From assembly GCA_951213105.1 (NCBI GenBank), contig OX578153.1:50802539-50866538 (forward strand): DNA of 64,000 nucleotides. The letters run 5' to 3'. Below, piece by piece: positions 35,136 through 45,211 of this stretch (the stretch's first letter is position 1; every line of letters begins with the position of its first letter). The position numbers were made by a program, and so were the translations under genes. Below the pieces are notes generated by a model. That model searched no databases. It was not told the origin of the DNA and was given only the letters and a program-made list of their open reading frames with translations. The DNA is from Amaurobius ferox. Taxonomy: Eukaryota > Arthropoda > Arachnida > Araneae > Amaurobiidae.

Positions 35136-38100
35136 CTAAAAGACATATTTCTATTTTAGATATTTTGGAAAATAAGGAAATAAAGAAGATTGAATATGTA
35201 GAAATGGTATGTAAATTAAATAAATCCGATGTGTTCAACACATTCCTTTTAAATGAACACTTTTGTTATTTTGAGGACAGAAAATTTTTATTACGGCACA
35301 ATAACGATCTCCTTTAAAATTAAAATTGATTATCATTATTATCTATTAGATGAATTATTCCAAATTCCATTGAAAACGTTTGATTCTTTTGAAAGATATT
35401 ACATTCCTTGTTGCCGTGAGAATCGTGCTACCTTCCTATTTTAAAAATGTATTATATTTTTTCATAATCTGTTTATACTGGTCGGGACACCGAGTCTCCC
35501 TTTCCCTTTTTAAAATGCATACTTTTATCACTTTCTGTTGATGACCTTGGAGTAAGATTGAAGCAGTCTGGGGTAGTTAAATATATTTTGTAGCTCAGCT
35601 GGTATCAGATGAATCAGACAATTTATTAGAACCAAAAGTTTCAGTTAAAAAAATCGAAATTACAACTCAAAATAAGGAATCAAACGATGGTTCAACTCAA
35701 AATATGGAATCAAACGATGGTGAAAATAAAAAGTGAGAAATTCTTCACAAAATTGACATACATAAAAAGAGAAAATAAAATAATTCACATTTTCTGTTTA
35801 TATTATTATAATAATTATAAAATTATAATGCTTCATCCATTAACAAGGATAATAAAATGTCTTTAATGAAAAACCAAAATCTAGAATCTGTTTTACATGG
35901 CAACATGACAAACTGTGCTAAATACCACCGATAAACTTTCTGCAACCCGTAAAAGAAAATGGCATATTTTTTTCTTATTATCGCAAATACGTTTATCTTA
36001 TTTATGCATGTGAATCCAAAGTACAAAATTAAAACTCTTCTAAAGTACTCTGCCGTCTGTTTCAAAACGTCGTCTGTTTCTAAAGGAACTGAATAAAATG
36101 CCATTAGAAAGTCTAAGAGAATTAAAAACTATACTAGCCGAATACCCGATGAAAATCAACGGTCTCACAATAAGCAACCCCTGAATACTGTAAAGTTTTT
36201 AATAATTCGCGTTTCACATTTATTCGACAAATCGAATATTTTGATGTGCAGAACCCCCTAAAGAATATATTGGGAAACTAAATTTGAGCATTTCTTCTTT
36301 TCGAATTATCTACCCTTACACCACATTAAAATCTATCTCATCCCGTGGCACCCCTATATTATTATTTCACATTTGGAACTTTTTTCTGTGAAGCACATCC
36401 ATAAATGAACATTTTTGAAAAACTCTGTTTGTCCTGTGTTTTTTATCAGATGATTGGCCCAAATACCAAATATCAAGCCTCTATCACATTTAAAAGGGAG
36501 CGTGCCTCATTTATTCGGAAAATCGAACATACTAGTGTGCGCACCCCTAAAGTAGCAAATATTGGAAATCTGAAATTTCATACTCTCTTCCTTTCAAACA
36601 ATCTACCCGTAAACCAAATTTGAAGTCGCTATCCTATCGAGAAGCATGTTTTTCCATCACTTCACCCTTCGAACGTTTTTCTGTGTAGCACCCCGTTAAA
36701 GAACATTTTTGTCAAACTGTATTCATCTTTGGTTTTTTGTCAAATGGTTATCCCATATACTGAATTTCAAGTCTCTATCACATTGTAAAGGAGGCGTTTT
36801 TCATTTGTTCGGTAAATCGAACATTTTAGTGAGCGGCACCCCCTACAATAACAAATGTTGGAAAACTGAAATTGCACACTTTCTTACTTTCCAACTTTTT
36901 ACCCGTACACCAAATTTGAAGTCTCTATCTCATCGCGAAGCATGCTTTTCTAGCATTTTGTTTTTCGAATGCTTTTGTGTGGAGTACCTACCCCCTTAAC
37001 TATACATTTTTGAAAAACTCTACTCTTTTTTGTGATTTCTGTCAGATGATTTTCCCATACATCAAATATCAAGTCTCTATCACGTTTTAAAACGGGCGTT
37101 TCTCCTTTATTCCGAAAATTGAAAATTTTGGCGTGCGGCATCCCCTAAAGTAGAAATATTGGTAAACTGAAATTGTACACTTTCTTTCTTTCAAACTATC
37201 TACCATTATACCAAATTTGATATCTCTATCTCATTCCGCAGTATGGTTTTTTATCAATTCACTTTTCGAACGCTTTACTCTGGATCACCCCCTTAAACGA
37301 ACATTCTTGAAAAACTATATTTGTCTTGGGGGTTTCCGTCAAATGATTAGCCCATATACCGAATTTCAAGCCTCTATCAAATTTTAAAGGAGCGTTTTCT
37401 CATTTATTCTGTAAATCGAACATTTTGGTGTGCGGCACCCCCTTAAGTAGAAAATATTGGGAATCTGAAATTGCACACTTTCTTCCTTTCGAACGGTTTA
37501 CCAATGCACCAAATTTGAAGTCTCTACCTCATCACAAAGCATGCTTTCTTATCATTTCACTTTTCGAACGTTTTAGTGTGCGGCACCCCCTTAAGTAGAA
37601 AATATTGGAAATCTGAAATAGCACACTTTCTTTCTTTCAAACGATTTACCCATACACCAAACTTGAAGTCTCTATCTCATCGTAAAGCATGCTCTCCTAT
37701 CATTTCACTTTTCGAACGTTTTGGTGTGCTGCATCCCTATAAGTAGAAAATATTGGAAATCTGAAATTGCACACTTTCTTCCTTTCGAACGATTTACCCA
37801 TGCACCAAATTTGAAGTCTATATCTCATCGTAAAGCATGTTCTCCTGTCATTTCACTTTTCGAACGTTTTGGTGTGCTGCACCCCTATAAGTAGAAAGTA
37901 TTGGTAATCTGAAATTGCACACTTTCTTCTTTTTGAATGGTTTACTCATACACCAAATTTGAACTTTCTATCTCGTCGTAAAGCATGCTTTCCCATCATT
38001 TCAGTTTTCGAACGTTTTGGTGTGGGGCACCCCCTCTATAGAACGTTTTCGAAAAATTCGATTTTTCCAGGGGGATTTATCGAACGACCGAGCCCTGAAC

Positions 38101-41100
38101 CAAATTGCAAGTCTCTATCTATTCGGGAAGTGCCTCAAAAAAGCGTGAGAGACAGATAGACGGACACTTGGCAATTAGTATATATAGAAGCTCTATGCCA
38201 CAAGGAATGTCAAGAGAATTTCGATTTGGAAAACGGAAAGAGGGTGTTTTTCTCTTTCGAAAAGATGCTCTATATTTAAATTTAAAAATATGCTCTATAT
38301 TTAATCTACATGTTTAAAAAGTAAATAATTTATCAATAACGAATAAAGATCTATATATTAAAGCTGTTTATATAGACAGCCGTGCGATTTATATTTCAAT
38401 GACGTCATTTGAATAAAGTTCATTTTTTTCGATGAAGTTTTAAGTTTTCAAATATAATAAATTAATGTATTATTGTGATAATTTTAAAAATACTACCGAG
38501 GAATGTATCGCATTTTAGAGATGTTTAAATAAAATTGCATTGAAGTTGGAACGTGTTTTATAATCAATGCTTTACGCATGATTGATCTTTCTTATTTATT
38601 GTTTATGGATATCAAAATATTTTCATTTGCTGGAAAGTTTTTTTGTTAGATACATCAGATGTTTTAGTTACTGGGGCTGTGCATAATTTTTTTGTTCTCT
38701 GAGTAGTAAATAAAACAATTAAAATTCACAGAAAAGTTGTAGATTAAAAATAAACAGATAACTCAAGAAATTTTTTGCAACTGATGTATTGCTGAACCTA
38801 ACATACTACTATTGAGGGCAGGAAGAATGAACATTAATCATATCAGAAGGCCGTAAGATGAAGATAGATCATTTTTCTTCTCCTGTGCACATTTATATAC
38901 TACTAGAAATAATTTCGCGGAGTTGCCCGGGTCGTAAATAAGCTTCCACTAGTTAAATAATACATACAGATAAAACCACTCAATTTTCAAATCGCTTCCT
39001 TCTTTTGTTCCGCAATCGTGGAAAGCATAATTATAGGTAAATAAAAGAAACAAAACGAAATCATTTCTCTAAGCCAGAAGACTTAAAACTTCAACGTGAG
39101 TTCTAAGGCTTTGAGGGGTATGCGCACAAACGTCCACTGGGGAGAAAAATATACACATTCCATTAAAGAAATCTACGATTTTAAATTTTATGTGTTTGCT
39201 TGAAAATTCACAGCAAATAAAATAATGTAGTAATTAAGAATTCTTCCGTTAGAATAAAACACACATATTTAAATATCAAATAATCTAAAAAATTCAAACT
39301 TCGGTGTATTTAAAAATAAATAAATAAATATAAAGGAATTGTCCTACGGATTCGTTTCAAACATTGTTACAAAAAACGTTTTTCGGTCTTTCCGATGGTG
39401 TTAAAATAGAAACTCTGCGATAACATTTTCGATCGCTAAAGAACCGATTTCTGTGAAAATCGCTCAAAATCGTGCTTCAATATAAAATAACTAAACAACT
39501 AATATGAATTAAAATCAAATTCATGGAGTCGTATTTTCCGGGGTCCTGAAGTGCCTCTGTACCGGATTCCGCCGCAGTCCGCAGCTTAGATTTCTTGCTA
39601 CAGTTCACACTCACACGCCTTCTTATATTAAGTAAAATTAACTCTTTAGTAGCCCCATGGAGTGCTCATTTGAAGAAAATTAGATATTATACTAATTTAG
39701 AAGATCCAAGCTACTATATACACTATTAAAAAAAAAATTTTTGCAACACGAAAATTTGCATGAGATTTTGATATGAAAAACCGATTGATACAAAAAATCA
39801 CAAGTGTTTTAACTTTATATCCTGCTTTTGTTAAGAGAGTGGCAATAGGAATAAAAGTGGATTAAATAACGATATTGGAAGTTATTCTGGATAGACCTAT
39901 TTTTATTTTACTGATAAATATGTATTTACATTTTTGCCTCCCTAAATGATTGTTATTCCTATTGTGTTTTACTATTTTTTAACTAGAGAATTCAACTTTA
40001 AATTTAATAAGACTGAGCAAAATTCATTTTACTAAAATTAAACTTGCCGAAAATACAGGGAGGGGGACGGGGGGTGATCAATACCTTAATATACATGGGA
40101 CCGGTGGTACTACTTGGTACCCTGTCCCACAATTTGATGGGGAGGGGGGGGGGGCTGCTTCTCGGAACTCAAATGCAGAGCAATTTCGACATATTTGAAG
40201 GAAGTGAGAAATATTCGTTGCATTTGATAATGTTGGTATAAGATTTTGAATGCTTTTAAATGGATTAATCTCATTAAAAAAAATCTCATTTCGGGAGAAG
40301 CTTTTCTCATTTATTCGCAAAATCAAACATGTTTGGTGTGCAGCATCCCCCCCCCCCCCCCCACCCAAATAGAAAATATTGAATTAATATTAATCAAAAT
40401 TAATTTATATCAATATTAATAATTGTAAATTTAGAGTTGCTTGAAAAACGAGTTAATTGGGTACTTGGAAAATATTACGTATGGTAATCCGAAAAAGCGC
40501 CAAATGTACAATTCAACGCTAAAAACATTACGTGAATTCTTTCATTGTAAAAGAAGTAAATTCATTGTATTATATAAGAAAAGTCATGCTTACATATGAT
40601 TTTTTAATGAAAATCATATAAGAAACGATTATTTACTTAACATTATTTGTCTGACTTTTAAAAAAATTTGGGGGTCATACGAATATTCGAATGCGTTTAA
40701 AATCAATAAGCTTCCAGTATTCACCGACTATACATTTTGTACCAATTTTCGTTCGAAACGCTTCTTTCGTTCATGAGATATCGCTTCCACAGGCTCACGT
40801 ACGCACACATCACCTCAAAAACGGTCGATTCGAGTTCAGGGATGCTTAAAACGTGCTCTTCCGTTTAAAACTCGAATTTTCTATTCCGTTACAGTTATTT
40901 CCCTGTGCAATTTTCTATGTATCTAAGGAAAATAATTACATTTAGAAAAGTGACAAAAATATGTAATTTTTAAAGTTGAATTTTACAACAAGTGTCATTC
41001 TCAAAAGCTAACAAGTGTCATTCTCAAAATATATTGTTATTGGTACTTTTTATAGGAAAATACATGAAAATAAGAAAAAATCACAATTATTAAAACACTA

Positions 41101-41886
41101 TATGCTCTTTGAATATTTTTAATGTGGAATAAATTGACACTAGATTTCAGATATTACCTTAACCCGTTCTTTAGAAATTAGAGATTCAGCTTTGTCACAC
41201 TATAGAGCTTTATATATCATAGACAAAATCGGATATTTGGGTATAGATTTTCAATATGTAAGTGCACTATGTCAACTCATTTCTGAGTTTGAGAAGGTCA
41301 AATTAGGGGAACACCTTCAATATTTCCAGCATTTTTTCCACAAAAAATAATAGCATTATACAGTTAAAAATTGTTGCAAAAATCGACCTTTTTAAAGAAA
41401 TTGTTTATTTAAAAGCAAATAATAAAATCTTCAGGATAACAGCCTGTGCCATTCTTTAGACATTGATTTCTTTCAAACTCAAACAAAAAAAAACATTTTA
41501 CGTATATATTAAAAGTATAATTTTAGCATATAAAATATGAACATAATTCCTTGAAGATTATCATGAGCACAAGACACTCTAACATTTATTTTTTTTTTCG
41601 AAAGAGTGATATTTTTGGATATCAAATAAATTACATGCAGAATTGCACGTTTATTTCAATCAATAACAGGAATTATTCTATTAATTTTTGTCAAAATCTG
41701 TTAATAAAAACACTCTTAATAGCTGTTCTTATTTTCCTTCAAAATCGAAATTTATTATTCTGTAGCGAAAAGCACGTGTTGGAAACATCAGATAAACTTT
41801 AAAATAAAATGAAATAATACACATTTACTTACATTTGGAATATTCTTCATAGCTTCGTCCATATTCACATTTTCTGTAAAATCCAT
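34856..41886 (-). CDS. F-box protein gene, minus strand, 5' part only (exons 1-2)
   Basis: Model: exon 1 at 41886-41833 joined to exon 2 at 35135-34856, giving the first ~111 residues. Exon 1 gives MDFTENVNMDEAMKNIPN; exon 2 gives the F-box and the start of the next helical segment. It mirrors exons 1-2 of the + strand gene in length, phase and sequence, so the two are head-to-head paralogues. By analogy three more exons should follow at lower coordinates, but I find none between 34855 and 1, where DNA is almost entirely transposons. Either intron 2 exceeds 34 kb, or the gene is truncated and a pseudogene. The protein would be an FBXO33/FBXO39-like SCF substrate receptor (inference). Confidence 0.72.
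35150..35780 (+). pseudogene. Coding-like debris on the + strand, right of the F-box exon
   Basis: Open stretches with coding-like composition lie at 35150-35317 (I-L-D-I-L-E-N-K-E-I-K-K-I-E-Y) and 35320-35444 (ending E-N-R-A-T-F-L-F then stop). A further stretch at about 35598-35737 is preceded by an acceptor-like TATTTTGTAG and contains I-E-I-T-T-Q-N-K-E-S-N-D-G, with the second half partly repeated, then a TGA. An AATAAA follows at about 35775. I cannot name the family. It could be the end of a broken or unrelated + strand gene overlapping the F-box intron. Confidence 0.25.
35781..36133. other. AT-rich intronic DNA, nothing identified
   Basis: A minus-strand frame is open for ~93 codons (36104-35823) and is aromatic-rich, but has no recognisable motif or splice context. 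I treat it as unassigned. Confidence 0.35.
36134..38188 (-). mobile_element. Lone Helitron-like element, inverted
   Basis: Same family as the array but on the minus strand. The 5' TC end TCTATATATACTAATTGCC starts at 38188. A short GTCY block, A monomers and then B monomers follow. The hairpin CCGTTGATTTTCATCGGG has one mismatch in its stem, and CTAG ends at 36134. About 2.06 kb, both ends present, no coding region. It lies in intron 1 of the minus-strand F-box gene, in the same orientation as that gene. Confidence 0.85.
38189..40009. other. AT-rich intronic DNA with unidentified repeats
   Basis: No gene recognised. Around 38900-38955 (ATTTCGCGGAGTTGCCCGGG) and 39525-39620 (GC-richer, several CCG words) the composition differs from the surroundings, which may mark old transposon fragments. 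I could not assign them. Confidence 0.35.
40270..40390 (-). repeat. Helitron B-monomer fragment (minus)
   Basis: TTTCTCATTTATTCGCAAAATCAAACATGTTTGGTGTGCAGC, interrupted here by mismatches, is the complement of the junction of a B and an A monomer of the array. A C-run of about 18 follows (about 40348-40365), then AAATAGAAAATATTG. This is an isolated fragment, not a complete element. Confidence 0.6.
40400..40600 (+). repeat. Dispersed repeat R2, copy 2
   Basis: Direct counterpart of 34150-34360. It contains GAGTTAATTGGGTACTTGG, AAAAAGCGCCAAATGTAC and ATTCAACGCTAAAAAC. It is followed by a TATAAGAAAAGTCATG block with a short inverted repeat around 40590-40625. Confidence 0.6.
40660..40920 (+). 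repeat. Dispersed repeat family R1, copy 2
   Basis: See the copy at 1498. Here the order is CTTCCAGTATTCACCGACT, TTTTGTACCAATTTTCG, CATGAGATATCGC, a short CA-rich part (GTACGCACACATCACC) and AAAACTCGAATTT. Orientation is opposite to copy 1. Confidence 0.6.
40921..41832. other. AT-rich intronic DNA, nothing identified
   Basis: Intron 1 of the minus-strand F-box gene close to its exon 1. Direct word repetition at about 40990-41040 (AACAAGTGTCATTCTCAAAA twice) is the only structure seen. Confidence 0.4.
41833..41886 (-). CDS. F-box gene (minus strand), exon 1
   Basis: A 54-nt coding exon: ATG at 41886-41884, 18 codons (MDFTENVNMDEAMKNIPN), then the donor GTAAGT starting at 41832. Length, phase and sequence match exon 1 of the + strand gene (MENENNEEMNQDMRNIPD, also GTAAGT). 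Two such short exons alike by chance is unlikely, so the call is much stronger than either alone. Confidence 0.8.
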
Positions 41887-41986
41887 TAAAAAAGTGAGAA
41901 GAAGCAGAAATTCGTTTAAAGTAAATAAGATACTAATTGGACCACGCGTCTACCAAAGAATATAACTAGACCTTGGATGTACGAAG

Positions 41987-43188
41987 CACAGAATACTATA
42001 TTCAGAAGGTGCATTCCCATAGGACGCTATGGCAACATTTTTAACATGGGATGTCGCATAGACACTAGAGCTCGTGAGTTGGACCAACTGAACTACGATG
42101 CGTCTGCCAGACTTGGCGCGTTATCGCTTGCTTGGCGATTTTTTTTAAACGGGAGGGGAACAAAATGTTGAGGACTGTACTTTTATAATTTTTGAAACTA
42201 TAGAAAGGATCAGGATTTAAAAATACATTTATCTGCAACATAAATATATTCATTAGTTTAAGAATATTTAAATAAACATAGTTATATATTTAATTCAAAT
42301 AATCATAAAATAGATTAAAAAAATAGACACATTGCATTGTCTCACTATAAAACATAATGCACAAAAAATTACAAGCTAACATACTCAGAAGACTGAAATA
42401 TTATATAATATTTTCAGTCTAAAAAGTATACTAGCGTGTTGATCGTTAATTACTTGATCCTTAATTTATTCTGGGATACTGATAATAGACTATTTTTTAA
42501 ATATAAAAATATTCATATAGTAAATATCAAATTTACATAAATGCACTATCGAAGTTGTGGAACTCAATCATTAATTACCCGAGGGGGGGGGGGGGTATTT
42601 TCCACCATAAGGCACTTAATAAAAATTTTACATAAATATATACACATACTATATCACATTCAACTAAGAAAAAGCTATCTAAATATCAATTATTTCACAT
42701 TTTATAAAAATACGGAATATATTTTTTAACTAATTATACCACTACCTCTTAAAATTTAGTCTAATCCGGCAGTAATAACAACACAGCACTAATTTCGTAT
42801 GATGAACACATGTATACTTATATGAACACGTGTATACTTACGAACACGTGTATACTTATAATGAACACGTATGTAGGATGGTGATAACTAAAATTATTTC
42901 AATTTTAATAAACATAAATTACATACCCTGTAACGCAACCAGTTTTCTTTTATCAATCCATTCCAATGAAATGATCTAAACACTTAACAAATAATCCTTT
43001 TTCACGTTACTCAAATCACGCTAGTCTGTTGTTCTAAGTTTTTGCCGAGCGAGATAGGGTTATAACATTGAAAATCGGCTTGGACCCAAACCAGACCATC
43101 GCCAAGAGCACGCCAACCCTCTGTTTGGTCTATCTCTAATGGCCGCCGCGAAAACGAAACTATCGAGAGTGACAGGTCTGTATAATAG
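41987..43188 (+). repeat. 1.2-kb direct repeat R3, copy 1
   Basis: Starts CACAGAATACTATATTC and ends GTGACAGGTCTGTATA. Matches 43731-44945 along its whole length with scattered substitutions and small indels (a poly-G run at 42582-42594 is short in copy 2). It contains TTGGCGA near the left and TCGCCAA near the right, possible remains of inverted ends. No coding content; a non-autonomous transposon or a segmental duplication. Confidence 0.8.
42802..42880 (+). repeat. 18-bp minisatellite with CACGTG (copy 1)
   Basis: About four imperfect repeats of TGAACACGTGTATACTTA. Each unit contains CACGTG, the canonical E-box, and the palindrome GTATAC. Located ~0.95 kb from the start codon of the minus-strand gene. 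Regulatory meaning is only a possibility. Confidence 0.55.
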
Positions 43189-43427
43189 TCTGTGGTACGA
43201 AGCCAAGGCTAGTACGAAGCGTTAGAGACAGGGGCAGCTGCGCTAGCGCAAGGGATTATGGGATCTTTGATCGCTTGGCGAATGTGGAAAGATTGGTTCA
43301 ATGTAGTATTTCGACAGCTCTGGTAAATGAGTTTCCTGTATGGGCGGGAAGGGGACATGATGGGCTTGCCCGATAAAGTGTAAAATACAAAGAATTAAAA
43401 TATACCACTAAATAAAAAATGAAATAC

Positions 43428-43517
43428 ACATCATTTCACTGTCCCTCCAAACGGTTACCTTACACCTTTCCCGTAGGTCGGACGGTCTAGGTCTCATCAA
43501 CAACATCATTTCACTGT
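43428..43517 (+). mobile_element. 5'-truncated SINE tail flanked by a 15-bp duplication
   Basis: Positions 43443-43502 carry only the last ~60 bp of the SINE (GGTTACCTTACACCTTTC, GGTCGGACGGTCTAGG, then CAACA). They are flanked by the identical 15-bp ACATCATTTCACTGT at 43428-43442 and 43503-43517, a clear target-site duplication. This shows the family inserts by target-primed reverse transcription and can be heavily 5'-truncated. Confidence 0.88.
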
Positions 43518-43730
43518 ACATATTTTGCCTTTGTAAAAATATACATTATATTTTGGTGAAGAACTGCAGAATTCTTTTAAATCCCTGGTATATAATTTTC
43601 CAGGGTTTTTGCTGATAAGAGGGGAACAATTCGGCAAATGCCCAACAACTGAAGTGGTCAGTCAAGTGTAAGGAGATTATCTTGATACGTTTCCCCGTTA
43701 TAATAATACCTGGAATTCCTTTTCTCTACC

Positions 43731-44945
43731 CACAGAATACTATATTCCGAAGGCTCACTTCGATAGGACCCTATGGCAACATTTTAAACATGGGATGTCG
43801 TATAGACACTAGCGCTCGTGAATTGGACCAACTGAACTACGATGTAAACAAAGTACGTCTGCCAGATTTGGGGCGTTATCGCTCGCTTGGCGATTTTTTT
43901 TTTCAAAAGCGAGCGGGTAAAAATTTTACAGGACTGCACTTTTATAATTTTTGAAACTATAGATATGATCAGGATTTAAAAATACATTAATCTGTAACAT
44001 AAATATATTCATTAGTTTAAGTAAATTTTAATAAACATAGTAATATATTTAATTCAAATAATCATAAAATGGATTAAAAAATAGACGCATTGCATTGTCT
44101 CACTCTAAAACATAATGCACAAAAAATTACAAGTTAACATACTCAAAAGACTGAAATATTATATAATACTTTCAGTCTAAAATGTACACAAGCGTGTTGA
44201 TTGTTAAATTACTTGATCCTTAATTTGTTCTGGGATACTGATAATAGATTTTCTTTTTTAAATGTAAAAATATTCTTATAGAAAATATCAAATTTACATA
44301 AATGTACTATCAAAGTTGTGGAACTCAATCATTAATTATCCGGGGGTGGGATAAATTTTCCACCATAAGGCACTTAATAAAAATTTTGCATAAATATATA
44401 CACATACAATATCACATTCAACTTAATTAGCTCTAAGAAAAATCTATCCAAATATCAATTATTATACATTTTACAAAAATACGGGAATACTTTTTAACTA
44501 ATTATACCACTATCTCTTAAAATTCAATCTAATCGGCAGTAATAACACCGCACTAATTTCGAATGATAAACACGTGTATACTTATGAACATGTGTATACT
44601 TATAATGAACACGTATATAGAATGGTGATAACTAATATTATTTCAATTTTAATAAAAATAAATTATATACCTTGTGACGCAACCAGTTTTCTTTTGGCAA
44701 TCCATTTCTTGAAATAATCTAATAATCACTTTACAAATAATCCTTTTGCAAGTTACTCAAACCACGCTATAATTTACGTTACAGGGTTATAACATTGAAT
44801 ATCGTCTTGGACCCAAATCAGACCATCGCCAAGCGCTTAGACCAAACCAAACCATCGCCAAGAGCGTGCCAACCCTCATTCCGGTTCAATTGTGGTCTAT
44901 CTCTGAGGGCGCTGCGAAATCGAGAGTGGCAGGTCTGTATATAGT
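43731..44945 (+). repeat. 1.2-kb direct repeat R3, copy 2
   Basis: Second copy of the repeat at 41987. It has extra bases in the left part (GTAAACAAAGTA after ACTACGAT) and a second TCGCCAAG-containing word near 44830. Its right end is ~210 bp before the start codon of the + strand F-box gene. Confidence 0.8.
44565..44620 (+). repeat. 18-bp minisatellite with CACGTG (copy 2)
   Basis: About three repeats of the same unit as at 42802; one has CATGTG instead of CACGTG. Confidence 0.5.
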
Positions 44946-45157
44946 AATTCGTGTCTCTACCCCCTGTGGTTAAATCAAGACTACACCTGTGCCAGCCTTA
45001 CATGTGAAGACATTCACCTTCCAAGTTTTGAACCAATTGTTTATTGCACATTGAGTTTCATAGGAGTATCTGTGTCGCGTTGTTCCTCTCTGCCGCAATA
45101 ATTTAGCAGAATTGTTTTTTATAAAATTTTCACTTCTTTTACTTAAATAAATTAATA

Positions 45158-45211
45158 ATGGAAAACGAAAATAATGAGGAAATGAATCAAGATATGAGGA
45201 ACATTCCCGAT
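45158..45211 (+). CDS. F-box gene (plus strand), exon 1
   Basis: ATG at 45158; 18 codons (MENENNEEMNQDMRNIPD); donor GTAAGT at 45212. It corresponds to 41886-41833 on the other strand. No other good acceptor for it was seen before 53755. Confidence 0.78.

Larger units (their letters stand above)
41887..45157. promoter_or_regulatory. Head-to-head intergenic (bidirectional promoter) region
   Basis: Lies between the start codons of two divergent F-box genes. Most of it is two direct copies of a ~1.2-kb repeat with a SINE fragment between them. The 44950-45157 part is unique and is probably the 5' UTR/promoter of the + strand gene. No TATA box could be assigned with confidence in such AT-rich DNA. 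Confidence 0.45.

Noticed and set aside
35823..36104. 93-codon minus-strand open frame
   Set aside because: AT-rich, aromatic-rich, with no motif, homologous exon or splice support.
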